Source: Rhizobacter sp964253025 (GTDB lineage Bacteria; Pseudomonadota; Gammaproteobacteria; Burkholderiales; Burkholderiaceae_C). From it: DNA of 64,000 bases. Position numbers and translations under genes: made by a program. Under the pieces are notes generated by a model that saw only the letters and a program-made list of their open reading frames with translations, ran no database searches and had not been told where the DNA came from. Of the stretch, positions 17,819-27,567 are shown in pieces (position 1 is the first letter of the stretch; each line of letters begins with the position of its first letter). The DNA lies in contig NZ_CAXUQC020000001.1 in the NCBI RefSeq assembly GCF_964253025.1, positions 1,612,001-1,676,000 on the forward strand. The letters run 5' to 3'.

Positions 17819-18655
17819 ATGCTCAAGCAGCGCGTCATCACCGCCGTCATCCTGCTGCTCGTGCTGCTGCCGGCGATGTTCGCGCCGATGAGCTGGCCCT
17901 TCGCGGTGCTCACGCTCGTGATGGTCGCCGCTGCGGGCTGGGAATGGGGCCGGTTGAATGGCGCCTCACCGGGCCTGGCCATCGCCATGGGCGGTATCGT
18001 GGCCGTGCTGTGCGGTGCGGCCTTGGCCGCCGGCTGGGTGGGCCTCGGCGCCAATCCGGCCTGGTGGCTGGCCTGCGCGGTGTGGGTGCTGGGCGGAGCC
18101 CTGGCCGTGAAAGTGGGTCCGTCCGCCTGGCCTGAGCTGCCACGGCTGGCCCGCTGGGTCCTCGGTGTCGCGTTGCTCTGGACGGCCTGGCTTGCGCTTG
18201 CGAGCGCCAAGGTCGTCGGCATCAACTTCCTGCTGTCGGTGTTCTGCCTGGTCTGGGCGGCCGACATTGCTGCGTACTTCGGCGGCCGCGCCTTCGGTCG
18301 CCGCAAGCTCGCTCCCACCATCAGCCCGGGCAAGAGCTGGGAAGGTGTCTGGAGCGGCATGGTGGGCGTGATGCTGCTCGCGGTGGCATGGATCCTCGCC
18401 GACCGCACCTGGTCGCTCGGATCGCCCAGCCTGTTCACGCTGCTCTGGCAGCGTTTCGATGCACTGGGGCTCATCATTGCCTTGGTGTTCCTCAGCGCCA
18501 TGAGCGTCATCGGCGACCTCGTCGAGTCGCTCGTCAAGCGGGCGGCGGGCGCCAAGGACAGCAGTCAGCTGCTGCCCGGCCACGGCGGCGTGCTCGACCG
18601 GATCGACGCCCTGCTGCCCGTCTTCCCGATCGCGATGGCGCTCATCTCCATCTGA
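17819..18655 (+). CDS. cdsA: Phosphatidate cytidylyltransferase (CDP-diglyceride synthase)
   Basis: CdsA activates phosphatidic acid with CTP to CDP-diacylglycerol for phospholipid synthesis in the inner membrane. The 278-residue protein is strongly hydrophobic with about seven membrane spans. It ends with the CDS signature SVIGDLVESLVKRAAGAKDSSQLLPGHGGVLDRIDAL (about 225-262), whose Asp and Lys residues bind metal and substrate. It starts 2 bp after uppS. Confidence 0.96.
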   Translation: MLKQRVITAVILLLVLLPAMFAPMSWPFAVLTLVMVAAAGWEWGRLNGASPGLAIAMGGIVAVLCGAALAAGWVGLGANPAWWLACAVWVLGGALAVKVGPSAWPELPRLARWVLGVALLWTAWLALASAKVVGINFLLSVFCLVWAADIAAYFGGRAFGRRKLAPTISPGKSWEGVWSGMVGVMLLAVAWILADRTWSLGSPSLFTLLWQRFDALGLIIALVFLSAMSVIGDLVESLVKRAAGAKDSSQLLPGHGGVLDRIDALLPVFPIAMALISI

Positions 18656-18703
18656 TTCGACGGCAGCGCGCGTCGGCGCTGCGGTCACTTCCGGGTCTGC
18701 TCC

Positions 18704-19906
18704 ATGTCCATGTCACCTTCGGCCCGACAGCGGGTCTGTGTTCTCGGTGCCACCGGCAGCATCGGCACCAGCACGCTCGACGTGCTGTCCCGGCACCCTG
18801 ATCGCTATGAGGTCGTGGCCCTGTCCGCCTACGGCCGGGTCACGGAATTGCTGGCGCAGTGCCTGCAGTGGAAGCCGCGCTTCGCCGTGCTGCCCGATGC
18901 CGCGGGCGCCAAGACGCTGCAGGATGCGCTCCGGTCGGCCGGCAGTCGCACCGAAGTGCTGCAGGGCCCGGCCGCACTGTCGGAGGTCGCCTCGCACGCG
19001 GATGTCGACGTGGTCATGGCGGCTATCGTGGGCGCGGCCGGCCTCGAGCCCTGCCTCGCTGCCGCGCGCGCCGGCAAGCGCCTGCTGCTGGCCAACAAGG
19101 AAGCCATCGTGGTGGGTGGCGCGCTCTTCATGGATGCGGTCCGCGAGGGCGGCGCCACGCTGCTGCCCATCGACAGCGAGCACTCGGCCATCTTCCAGTG
19201 CCTGCCGGAGGACCGCAGCACCTGGGCGCAGCGCATCGACCACATCGTGCTCACGGCCAGCGGCGGACCGTTCCGCGACCGCGACCCGTCCACGCTCGCC
19301 GCCGTCACCCCCGACGAGGCCTGCGCCCACCCGAACTGGGTGATGGGCCGCAAGATCTCGGTCGACTCGGCCACCATGATGAACAAGGCGCTCGAGGTGA
19401 TCGAGGCCCGCTGGCTCTTCAACCTGTCACCCGACCAGATCCGCGTCGTGGTGCACCCCCAGAGCATCATCCATTCGATGGTGGTCTGCCGCGACAATTC
19501 GGTGCTCGCGCAGCTGGGCACGCCGGACATGCGCGTGCCCATCGCCTACGGGCTGTCCTTTCCCGAGCGCATCGAATCGGGCGCGTCGATGCTCGACTTC
19601 ACGACGCTCTCCGCGCTCACCTTCCGGCCGGCCGACGCCGAGCGCTACCCCGGCCTGCAGCTCGCATGGCAGACCTTGCGCGGCCCCGAGGGCAGCACGG
19701 CCATCCTGAACGCCGCCAATGAAGTGGCGGTTGCGGCCTTCCTGGCGGGAACCATCCGCTTCGACGGGATTCACAACGTGAATGCCCGCTGCCTCGACGC
19801 CGTCACGCCCCATGCCGATGCCTGCCGCAGCGTCGAAGGTCTGTTGGCGCTCGACGCCGAGGCCCGCCGCGCCGCGTCCGCCATCGTGGAGAAGCTGAGC
19901 CCATGA
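18704..19906 (+). CDS. dxr: 1-deoxy-D-xylulose-5-phosphate reductoisomerase
   Basis: Dxr converts DXP to MEP with NADPH, an early step of the non-mevalonate isoprenoid pathway that feeds UppS. The 400-residue protein has the NADPH motif VLGATGSIGTSTLDVL (about 12-27), NKEAIVVGG (about 130) and the metal/substrate loop DSEHSAIFQCL followed by ASGGPFRDRD. Length is normal. Its stop overlaps the rseP start as ATGA. Confidence 0.97.
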   Translation: MSMSPSARQRVCVLGATGSIGTSTLDVLSRHPDRYEVVALSAYGRVTELLAQCLQWKPRFAVLPDAAGAKTLQDALRSAGSRTEVLQGPAALSEVASHADVDVVMAAIVGAAGLEPCLAAARAGKRLLLANKEAIVVGGALFMDAVREGGATLLPIDSEHSAIFQCLPEDRSTWAQRIDHIVLTASGGPFRDRDPSTLAAVTPDEACAHPNWVMGRKISVDSATMMNKALEVIEARWLFNLSPDQIRVVVHPQSIIHSMVVCRDNSVLAQLGTPDMRVPIAYGLSFPERIESGASMLDFTTLSALTFRPADAERYPGLQLAWQTLRGPEGSTAILNAANEVAVAAFLAGTIRFDGIHNVNARCLDAVTPHADACRSVEGLLALDAEARRAASAIVEKLSP

Positions 19907-21261
19907 TCGTCACCGTGCTGGCCTTCGTCCTGACGCTCGGCATCCTGATCGTCATCCACGAGTACGGCCACTACCGGGTGGCGCTGGCCTGCGGCGTCAA
20001 GGTCGAGCGCTTCTCCTTCGGCTTCGGCCCGGTCCTGTGGCGCCACCAGCGCACCCCCGACAGCACCGAGTTCGTGCTTTCCGCTTTCCCGCTCGGCGGC
20101 TATGTGCGCATGCTGGGCCACGGGCCCGAGCACGTGCCGCCGTCCCAGCACAAGGCGGCGTTCCGTTACAAGCCCCTGTGGCAACGCACGGCCATCGTGG
20201 CGGCGGGCCCGCTGGCCAACCTGACCCTCGCGGTGCTGCTGTACGCCGCGTCCAGCTGGATCGGCGTCGACGAGCCCGAGGCTCGCCTCGGCACGCCGCC
20301 CGACGCCAGTCTGGCTCAGCAGGCCGGGCTCCGTGCCGGGGACTGGGTCCAGTCCACCTCGCCGGACGGCATGCAGTGGAATGACGTTCGCGCCATGTCC
20401 GACCTGCGCTGGGCCATCACCCAGGCCGTGCTGCACGGCGAGCGCCTCCACCTGACGGTGAGCGACGCCCGCGGCAGTGCCCGCCGCACCGTGGTGCTCG
20501 ACCTCGACACCCTGGGCTCGCGCGAGGTCGATGCCGGACTGATGCGCCGCATCGGCGTGTCCTTGTCCATGGGTGACGCCGTGCTCGGCAAGCTTGGCGC
20601 CGGGCCGGGGCAGGATGCCGGGCTGCAGCAGGGCGACCGGGTGCTCTCGGTGGATGGCCAGCCGGTCTTCGATGCAGCGCACCTGCTTTCGCTGATCCGC
20701 GCCAATACCCGTGAGACGCCGATGGCCTGGCGTGTCGAACGCGGTGGCCAGGCGCTCGAACTCACCGTCACGCCCAAGCCGGTCGGGGAGGGCGAGCAGC
20801 GCATCGGCCGCATCCAGGCCGGCCTGGGCGAAGGCCCCCGGATCACGACCGTGCGCTACGGATTTCTCGATGGCCTCGGGCAGGCGGTGGAGCGCACCTG
20901 GAGCATGTCGACCCTCACGTTGAAGATGCTCGGTCGCATGCTGATCGGCGAGGCCTCCCTCAAGAATCTCAGCGGGCCGCTCACCATCGCGGACTACGCC
21001 GGCCAGTCGGCACGGCTCGGTCTGTCGTACTACCTCGGCTTCCTCGCCGTGGTGAGCGTCAGCCTGGGTGTGCTCAACCTCCTGCCGCTGCCGATGCTCG
21101 ATGGCGGACACCTGATGTATTATCTTTTCGAAGCAGTGACTGGGCGCCCCCCTTCCGACGTGTGGCTCGATCGGCTGACGCGCGGCGGCCTCGCCATCAT
21201 GATCCTGATGATGTCGCTCGCTTTCTACAACGATGTGGCCCGCTACCTGGGCCTGCACTGA
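19903..21261 (+). CDS. rseP: Site-2 protease RseP
   Basis: RseP is an intramembrane zinc metalloprotease that cleaves anti-sigma-E and remnant signal peptides. The 452-residue product has HEYGH at residues 19-23 (HExxH zinc ligands and catalytic Glu) in the first membrane helix. Two PDZ-like regions follow in the periplasmic part (about 115-200 and 205-290). The third ligand motif LPLPMLDGGHLMYYLFE is near residue 400. It sits directly upstream of bamA, linking envelope-stress proteolysis with outer-membrane assembly. Confidence 0.96.
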   Translation: MIVTVLAFVLTLGILIVIHEYGHYRVALACGVKVERFSFGFGPVLWRHQRTPDSTEFVLSAFPLGGYVRMLGHGPEHVPPSQHKAAFRYKPLWQRTAIVAAGPLANLTLAVLLYAASSWIGVDEPEARLGTPPDASLAQQAGLRAGDWVQSTSPDGMQWNDVRAMSDLRWAITQAVLHGERLHLTVSDARGSARRTVVLDLDTLGSREVDAGLMRRIGVSLSMGDAVLGKLGAGPGQDAGLQQGDRVLSVDGQPVFDAAHLLSLIRANTRETPMAWRVERGGQALELTVTPKPVGEGEQRIGRIQAGLGEGPRITTVRYGFLDGLGQAVERTWSMSTLTLKMLGRMLIGEASLKNLSGPLTIADYAGQSARLGLSYYLGFLAVVSVSLGVLNLLPLPMLDGGHLMYYLFEAVTGRPPSDVWLDRLTRGGLAIMILMMSLAFYNDVARYLGLH

Positions 21262-21269
21262 CTCTCCGC

Positions 21270-23588
21270 ATGCGAACTCCCCCCGCCTTCACTGTGTCCT
21301 GCCCGAGCCTTGTCCGTCCCTCCTTGGTGTCGCTGGCCGTGGTGGCCGCACTTCAGGCGATGCCGGCCCATGCCGTCGAGCCCTTCGTACTCAAGGACAT
21401 CCGCGTCGAGGGCCTGCAGCGCACGGACGCCGGCACGGTCTTCGCCGCGCTGCCGTTCCGGGTGGGTGACACCTACAACGACGCCAAGGGCGCCGCAGCG
21501 CTGCGCGCGCTCTTCGCCACCGGCCTGTTCAAGGACGTGCGCATCGAGGTGGACGGCGACGTGATCGTGGTCGTGGTCGACGAACGCTCGGTCATTGCCA
21601 ACATCGATTTCGTCGGCCTGAAGGAATTCGACAAGGAAGGCCTCACCAAGTCCCTCAAGGACTTCGGCATCTCCGAAGGCATGCCGTTCGACAAGGCGCT
21701 GGCCGACCGCGCCGAGCAGGAGTTGAAGCGCCAGTACCTCACGCGCAGCCTGTACGGCGCGGAGGTGGTGACCACCGTCACGCCGCAGGAACGCAACCGT
21801 GTCAACGTCACCTTCACCGTGACCGAGGGTGGCGCCGCCAAGATCAAGGAAATCCGCATCACCGGCAACAGCGTCTTCTCCGAAAGCACGCTCAAGGGCC
21901 TGCTCGACCTGAACGACGGCGGCTGGCTCAACTGGTACACCAAGGCCGACCGCTACTCGCGCTCCAAGCTGACCGCCGACCTCGAGACGCTGCGCTCGTA
22001 CTACCTGAACCGCGGCTACCTCGAGTTCGCGGTGGAGTCGACCCAGGTCGCCATCTCGCCGGACAAGCAGGACATCACCATCACGATCAACGTGAAGGAA
22101 GGCCAGCGCTACACCGTCACCGGCGTCAAGCTCGATGGCGAGTACCTCGGCAAGGAAGAGGAGTTCCAGTCCCTCGTGAAGATCCGCCCGGGCGAGCCCT
22201 ATCGTGCCGAGGAAGTGGCCGAGACCACCAAGGCCTTCACCGAGCGCTTCGGCAACTTCGGCTATGCCTTCGCACGCATCGAGGCGCGCCCGGAGATCGA
22301 CCGCGAGAAGGGCCAGGTCGGCATCACCCTGTTCGCCGAGCCGGCACGCCGCGTGTACGTGCGCCGCTTCAACGTGTCGGGCAATAGCCGCACGCGTGAC
22401 GAAGTGGTGCGCCGTGAGTTCCGCCAGTTCGAGGCTTCCTGGTACGACGGCCGCCGCATCAAGCTGTCGCGCGATCGGGTCGATCGCCTGGGCTACTTCA
22501 AGGACGTGAACGTCGAGACCACCGAAGTGCCGGGCACCAACGACCAGGTCGACCTGAACATGAACGTGGTCGAGAAGCCCACCGGCAACCTGATGCTGGG
22601 CGCCGGTTTCTCGAGCGCCGACAAGTTCTCGCTCAGCGGCTCCATCAAGCAGGACAACGTCTTTGGCTCGGGAACCTACCTCGGCATCGAGGTCAACACC
22701 AGCAAGTCGAACCGCAACCTGGTGCTGAGCGCATCCGATCCGTACTTCACCATCGACGGCATCTCGCGCTCCTTCGACATCTTCTATCGCACGAGCCGTC
22801 CGCTCAACAGCCAGGGCGAGGACTACAAGCTCGTGACGCCGGGCGCCTCCGTTCGCTTCGGCGTGCCGTTCACCGAGTACGACACGGTGTACTTCGGCAT
22901 CGGCATCGAGCAGACTGAAATTCGCGGCGACTTCGGCCTGCCCTGGCAGTACCGGCGCTATCGCAACGAGTTCGGTGAGAAGAGCACCTCGTTGCCGCTC
23001 ACCCTCGGCTGGACCCGCGACGGCCGCGACAGCGTGCTCGTCCCGAACGAGGGCCAGTACAAGCGCATCAACATCGACTGGGGCGTGGGCGGCGACACCC
23101 GCTACGTGCGCACCAACGCCCAGTTCCAGCAGTACTGGCCGATCACGAAGCAGTACACCTTCGCCATCAACGCGGAGGTGGGCTGGGGCAAGGGCCTCAA
23201 CGGCCGCCCGTTCCCGATCTTCAAGAACTTCTATGGTGGTGGCCTCGGCACCGTGCGCGCGTTCGACCAGGGCTCGCTTGGTCCGGTGGACTGGGGCGGT
23301 GCCTACCTGGGCGGCTCCAAGCGCTTCAACCTGAACGGCGAGCTGTACCTGCCGGTGCCGGGTACCGGCAACGACCGCACGCTGCGCCTGTTCGCCTACA
23401 CCGACGTGGGCAACGTGTGGGGCGAGAACGAGAAGATCCAGGCCGACAGCCTGCGAGCCTCTGCAGGTCTCGGCCTGAGCTGGGTGTCGCCCATCGGGCC
23501 GCTCAAGCTGAGCTATGGCCGACCCATCCGTTCCAAGTCAAACGATAGAATCAGCCCATTCCAATTTCAGATCGGGACCGCGTTCTGA
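21270..23588 (+). CDS. bamA: Outer membrane protein assembly factor BamA
   Basis: BamA is the Omp85-family core that inserts beta-barrel proteins into the outer membrane. From ATG 21270 it has 772 residues. A signal peptide ends in MPAHA before VEPF (about residue 35), five POTRA domains run to about 420, and a 16-strand barrel ends in the C-terminal Phe beta-signal (FQFQIGTAF). The frame is open another 108 bp into rseP, but the signal peptide fixes the start. Its stop overlaps the skp start as TGATG. Confidence 0.97.
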   Translation: MRTPPAFTVSCPSLVRPSLVSLAVVAALQAMPAHAVEPFVLKDIRVEGLQRTDAGTVFAALPFRVGDTYNDAKGAAALRALFATGLFKDVRIEVDGDVIVVVVDERSVIANIDFVGLKEFDKEGLTKSLKDFGISEGMPFDKALADRAEQELKRQYLTRSLYGAEVVTTVTPQERNRVNVTFTVTEGGAAKIKEIRITGNSVFSESTLKGLLDLNDGGWLNWYTKADRYSRSKLTADLETLRSYYLNRGYLEFAVESTQVAISPDKQDITITINVKEGQRYTVTGVKLDGEYLGKEEEFQSLVKIRPGEPYRAEEVAETTKAFTERFGNFGYAFARIEARPEIDREKGQVGITLFAEPARRVYVRRFNVSGNSRTRDEVVRREFRQFEASWYDGRRIKLSRDRVDRLGYFKDVNVETTEVPGTNDQVDLNMNVVEKPTGNLMLGAGFSSADKFSLSGSIKQDNVFGSGTYLGIEVNTSKSNRNLVLSASDPYFTIDGISRSFDIFYRTSRPLNSQGEDYKLVTPGASVRFGVPFTEYDTVYFGIGIEQTEIRGDFGLPWQYRRYRNEFGEKSTSLPLTLGWTRDGRDSVLVPNEGQYKRINIDWGVGGDTRYVRTNAQFQQYWPITKQYTFAINAEVGWGKGLNGRPFPIFKNFYGGGLGTVRAFDQGSLGPVDWGGAYLGGSKRFNLNGELYLPVPGTGNDRTLRLFAYTDVGNVWGENEKIQADSLRASAGLGLSWVSPIGPLKLSYGRPIRSKSNDRISPFQFQIGTAF

Positions 23589-24118
23589 TGAAAAGTGCTC
23601 TGACGACATGCCTTCTGCTCGCAGCCGGCCTGGGTTCGGCCACGGCAGCGGTCGCGCAAACCCAGCCGGCGACCGTTGCGGTCAAGATCGGCTATGTCAA
23701 CAGCGACGCCATCCTGCGTGACTCCCTGCCGGCCAAGGCCGCGCAGAACAAGCTGCAGGCCGAGTTCAGCAAGCGTGACAAGGAACTCGTCGACAGCGGC
23801 CGCAAGCTGAAGGAGGCGGTCGATCGCTACGAGCGCGAACAGGCCACCCTTGTCGAGAGTGAGAAGACGGCACGCCAGCGCCTGATCCTCGACCAGGAGA
23901 AGGACCTGCAGCGCAAGCGCCGCGAGTACTCGGAAGACCTGAACCAGCGCAAGAACGAGGAACTGCAGACGGTCGTCGAGGCCGCTCAACGGTCCATCCG
24001 CCGCATCGCCGAAGCCGAAGGCTATGACTTCGTGCTGCAGGAAGTCGTCTACGCCAGCCCCAAGGTCGACATCACCAAGAAGGTGATCGACTCCCTGAAC
24101 GCCTCCGGCGGCAAGTGA
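23588..24118 (+). CDS. skp: Periplasmic chaperone Skp (OmpH)
   Basis: Skp is a trimeric periplasmic holdase that carries unfolded outer-membrane proteins to the Bam complex. The 176-residue protein has a signal peptide with AAVAQ-type cleavage near residue 24. The N-terminal beta segment VKIGYVNSDAILRDS is followed by a long charged helical region (about 45-140), the tentacle helices of the family. It is coupled to bamA by a one-base overlap. Confidence 0.93.
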   Translation: MKSALTTCLLLAAGLGSATAAVAQTQPATVAVKIGYVNSDAILRDSLPAKAAQNKLQAEFSKRDKELVDSGRKLKEAVDRYEREQATLVESEKTARQRLILDQEKDLQRKRREYSEDLNQRKNEELQTVVEAAQRSIRRIAEAEGYDFVLQEVVYASPKVDITKKVIDSLNASGGK

Positions 24119-24121
24119 GGG

Positions 24122-25156
24122 GTGGTGGACACCACCCTGGGCGAGATCGCCGCGTTCCTGGGCGGCGAACTGGTCGGTGACGCCGGCCTCGCCATCCGCC
24201 GCATCGGCCCGCTGGACAGCGCCGACAGCCACACCATCTCCTTCCTGTCGAACCCGCGGTACCAATCGCAGCTGGCCACGACCGCGGCGGGCTGCGTCAT
24301 CGTGGCCCCCGCCCTGCGTGAGCCGGCGGCCGCCCGCGGCGCGGCACTCGTCACGCCCGATCCGTACCTGGCCTTCGCTCGCCTGACCCAGTGGTGGGCG
24401 GCCCGCACGCGTCCGCCTGTTGCGCCAGGTGTGCATCCCACAGCCTTCATTGATCCGGCCGCCCGGGTGGCGGCCAGCGCCAGCATCGGGCCCTTCGTGG
24501 TCGTGGAGGCCGATGCCGTGGTGGAAGAGGGCGCCCAGATCGGTGCCCACGGCTTCGTCGGCCGGGGCGCTTCCGTCGGCCGGGACACCCGCTTCGCGCC
24601 GCGTGTCACCTTCTCGCACGGTTGCCACATCGGCGCTCGCGGGCTCGTGCATTCCGGCGTCGTGATCGGCGCGGACGGTTTCGGGTTCGCGCCGCACCAG
24701 GGGCAGTGGGAGAAGATCGAGCAGCTGGGCGGCGTGCGCATCGGCGACGATGTCGAGATCGGCGCCAACACCTGCATCGACCGGGGTGCCCTCGACGACA
24801 CCGTGATCGAGGAGGGCGTCAAGCTCGACAACCTCATCCAGATCGCCCACAACGTGCGCATCGGCGCCTTCACCGCCATGGCGGGGTGTGCGGCGGTGGC
24901 GGGCAGCACCACCATCGGCCGTCATTGCACCATCGGCGGCGCGGCCATGATCATCGGGCACCTGACGCTGGCCGACGGCGTGCACATCTCCAGCTGTACC
25001 GCCGTCACCCGCTCCATTTCCAAGCCGGGGGTGTACACCGGCCTGTTCCCCATCGACGACAATGCGGCCTGGGAGAAGAACGCAGCCACACTGCGCAACC
25101 TGCACGCCCTTCGGGAACGCGTGCGTGCCCTCGAAAAGAAAACCGGTTCATCATGA
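24122..25156 (+). CDS. lpxD: UDP-3-O-(3-hydroxyacyl)glucosamine N-acyltransferase LpxD
   Basis: LpxD adds the second 3-hydroxyacyl chain in lipid A synthesis. The 344-residue protein has the N-terminal UDP-GlcNAc-binding domain and then a left-handed beta-helix of hexapeptide repeats (about 100-300). The catalytic-His segment is DNLIQIAHNVRIGAF near 240. The start is GTG 24122; a second GTG follows immediately at 24125. Its stop overlaps fabZ as ATGA. Confidence 0.96.
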   Translation: MVDTTLGEIAAFLGGELVGDAGLAIRRIGPLDSADSHTISFLSNPRYQSQLATTAAGCVIVAPALREPAAARGAALVTPDPYLAFARLTQWWAARTRPPVAPGVHPTAFIDPAARVAASASIGPFVVVEADAVVEEGAQIGAHGFVGRGASVGRDTRFAPRVTFSHGCHIGARGLVHSGVVIGADGFGFAPHQGQWEKIEQLGGVRIGDDVEIGANTCIDRGALDDTVIEEGVKLDNLIQIAHNVRIGAFTAMAGCAAVAGSTTIGRHCTIGGAAMIIGHLTLADGVHISSCTAVTRSISKPGVYTGLFPIDDNAAWEKNAATLRNLHALRERVRALEKKTGSS

Positions 25157-25608
25157 GCGACAACGCCCCCATCGACATCTACCAGATCCTCAAGCTTCTC
25201 CCGCACCGCTATCCGATCCTGCTGGTCGACCGGGTGCTGAGCGTCGTCGAGGGCAAGAGCATCAAGGCGCTGAAGAACGTCAGCGTCAACGAGCCCTATT
25301 TCTCGGGCCATTTCCCCTCGCGCCCGGTCATGCCCGGCGTGCTCATGATCGAGGCACTCGCCCAAGCGGCGGGGCTGTTGTCCTTCCTCACGCTGAACGT
25401 CACGCCTGACGACAACTCCGTCTTCTATTTCGCCGGCATCGATGGCGCGCGTTTCAAGCGCCCGGTGCAACCGGGCGACCAGCTGATCCTCGACGTCGAG
25501 ATCGAGCGCCAGAAGGCGGGCATCTTCAAGTTCCTGGGCCGCGCGTCGGTGGACGGCGAGACGGCCGTGGAAGCCAGCCTGATGTGCACCATGCGCAAGG
25601 TCAGCTGA
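25153..25608 (+). CDS. fabZ: 3-hydroxyacyl-ACP dehydratase FabZ
   Basis: FabZ dehydrates 3-hydroxyacyl-ACP in fatty acid elongation and competes with LpxA/LpxD for the same substrate pool. The 151-residue hotdog-fold protein has LLPHRYPILLVDRV near the start. The catalytic segment is FSGHFPSRPVMPGVLMIEALAQ, with His in GHFP (about residue 56) and Glu in MIEAL (about 70). The ATG at 25153 overlaps the lpxD stop; the frame extends far upstream inside lpxD without relevance. Confidence 0.97.
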   Translation: MSDNAPIDIYQILKLLPHRYPILLVDRVLSVVEGKSIKALKNVSVNEPYFSGHFPSRPVMPGVLMIEALAQAAGLLSFLTLNVTPDDNSVFYFAGIDGARFKRPVQPGDQLILDVEIERQKAGIFKFLGRASVDGETAVEASLMCTMRKVS

Positions 25609-25624
25609 ACCAAGGAGGCTGCAC

Positions 25625-26413
25625 GTGGCAACGATCCATCCCACCGCGATCATCGAGCCGGGTGCCCAGCTGGGCGAGTCGGTGACGGTCGGCCCCTACA
25701 GCGTCATCGGCGCCGACGTGCGCATCGACGAGGGAACGGTCGTCGGCCCGCATGTGGTCATCCAGGGCCACACGACGATCGGCCGCGACAACCGCATCTT
25801 CCAGTTCGCCTCGCTCGGGGCCGCCCCGCAGGACAAGAAATACGGCGGCGAGCCGACGCAGCTGATCATCGGCGACCGCAACCTGATCCGCGAGTTCGTC
25901 ACCTTCAACCTCGGCACGGTCCAGGATGGCGGCGTGACGCGGCTCGGCAATGACAACTGGATCATGGCTTACGTGCACCTGGCGCACGACTGCCAGCTCG
26001 GCAGCCACATCACCATCTCGAACAGCACGCAGCTGGCCGGGCACGTGCAGATCAGCGACTGGGTCACGCTCGGCGGCCTGACGCACATCCACCAGTTCTG
26101 CAAGGTGGGCTCCTACGTGATGACCGGCATGGGCTCGGCCATCTCGCAGGACGTGCCACCCTTCATGATCACCTCCGGTGCCCCGGCCGAGGTGCGCGGT
26201 CTCAACAGCGAGGGCCTGCGCCGGCGCGGGTTCACGCCCGAACGCGTGGCGGTGGTCAAGCAGATGCACAAGCTGCTGTACCGCGAGGGCCTGACCTTCG
26301 CCGCCGCCTGTACCGCCATCGAGGGCCTCGCCGGCACGGTGCCCGAGGCCGACGGCGATGTCGGCATGATGTCCCGCTTCCTCGCCGAATCCACCCGCGG
26401 CATCGTCCGCTGA
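25625..26413 (+). CDS. lpxA: Acyl-ACP--UDP-N-acetylglucosamine O-acyltransferase LpxA
   Basis: LpxA performs the first acylation of UDP-GlcNAc in lipid A synthesis. The 262-residue protein is a hexapeptide-repeat beta-helix (about 1-190) with the catalytic His in VHLAHDCQLGSHITISN (about residue 122). A C-terminal helical domain starts near LNSEGLRRRGFTPERV. The GTG start at 25625 has an AAGGAGG Shine-Dalgarno upstream. It lies between fabZ and lpxB, the conserved order. Confidence 0.97.
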   Translation: MATIHPTAIIEPGAQLGESVTVGPYSVIGADVRIDEGTVVGPHVVIQGHTTIGRDNRIFQFASLGAAPQDKKYGGEPTQLIIGDRNLIREFVTFNLGTVQDGGVTRLGNDNWIMAYVHLAHDCQLGSHITISNSTQLAGHVQISDWVTLGGLTHIHQFCKVGSYVMTGMGSAISQDVPPFMITSGAPAEVRGLNSEGLRRRGFTPERVAVVKQMHKLLYREGLTFAAACTAIEGLAGTVPEADGDVGMMSRFLAESTRGIVR

Positions 26414-26421
26414 AGGCCGGC

Positions 26422-27567
26422 ATGGTTTCCTCCACACCGCGTTTCGCGATGGTCGCGGGCGAGGCGTCCGGTGACCTGCTGGCAAGCCTTCTGCTCGGCG
26501 GCCTGAAGCAGCGATGGCCCGGCATGAGTTCGCAGGGCATCGGCGGCCCGCGCATGGCTGCGCTTGGGTTCGACGCCTGGTGGCCCAGTGACAAGCTGGC
26601 GGTGCGCGGCTACCTCGAGGTGCTTCGCCATTACCGCGAACTGGTCGGCATCCGCAATGCACTGGGCGACCGCCTCATCGAGGATCGGCCTGACGTCTTC
26701 ATCGGCATCGACGCACCGGATTTCAATCTCGGCCTCGAGATGCGGCTCAAGTCGCAGGGCATCAAGTCCATCCACTTCGTCAGCCCCTCGGTGTGGGCCT
26801 GGCGCGGCGAGCGCATCCTCAAGATCGGGCAGGCGGTGGACCACATGCTGTGCCTCTTTCCGTTCGAGCCGGCGCTCTACGCCAAGCACGGCATCGCCGC
26901 CAGCTACGTGGGCCACCCGCTGGCAGATGCCATTCCGCTCGAGGTGCCCCGCGCGGCGAGCCGCCAGGCGCTCGGCCTGCCCCCTGATGCCACCGTGGTG
27001 GCGCTCCTTCCCGGCAGCCGCCGCAGCGAGGTGAAGTACATCGCGCCCCGGTTGCTGGCCGCGGCCGCCCTGATGGCGCGCGAGCGCCCCGGATTGCGCT
27101 TCGTGCTGCCGATGGCACCGGGCCTGCGGGCCATGATCGAACCCATGGTGGCCCGAGAGGCCGCCGCGGCCGGGGTCGTGCTGCTCGACGGGCGCTCGCA
27201 TGAGGCGCTGGCTGCCTGCGATGTGACCCTCATCGGCAGCGGCACGGCCACCCTGGAGGCGGCGCTCTTCAAGCGGCCGATGGTCATCACGTACAACATG
27301 AACTGGCTGGAGTGGCAGCGCATGAAGCGGCAGAAGTACCAGCCGTGGGTGGGCCTGCCGAACATCCTGCTGTCCGACTTCGTCGTCCCCGAGTTGCTCC
27401 AGGACGAAGGCCGCCCCGAGGCGCTGGCGCGGGCCGCCTTCGCCTGGATCGACAACCCTGATGCAGGCGCGAAGCTGGTCGACCGCTTCGACGCCTTGCA
27501 TCGCCAGCTGCGCTGCAACACCGCGCAGGCCGCGACCGATGCCATCGAAAAAGTCCTCGCGGCCTGA
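26422..27567 (+). CDS. lpxB: Lipid-A-disaccharide synthase LpxB
   Basis: LpxB joins UDP-2,3-diacylglucosamine and lipid X into the tetra-acyl disaccharide at the inner membrane. The 381-residue GT19-family product begins with FAMVAGEASGDLLASLLLGGL. It contains FIGIDAPDFNLGLE, SPSVWAWRGERILKIGQAVD and the C-terminal IGSGTATLEAALFKRPMVITY. Its last 29 bp overlap the start of rnhB. Confidence 0.97.
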   Translation: MVSSTPRFAMVAGEASGDLLASLLLGGLKQRWPGMSSQGIGGPRMAALGFDAWWPSDKLAVRGYLEVLRHYRELVGIRNALGDRLIEDRPDVFIGIDAPDFNLGLEMRLKSQGIKSIHFVSPSVWAWRGERILKIGQAVDHMLCLFPFEPALYAKHGIAASYVGHPLADAIPLEVPRAASRQALGLPPDATVVALLPGSRRSEVKYIAPRLLAAAALMARERPGLRFVLPMAPGLRAMIEPMVAREAAAAGVVLLDGRSHEALAACDVTLIGSGTATLEAALFKRPMVITYNMNWLEWQRMKRQKYQPWVGLPNILLSDFVVPELLQDEGRPEALARAAFAWIDNPDAGAKLVDRFDALHRQLRCNTAQAATDAIEKVLAA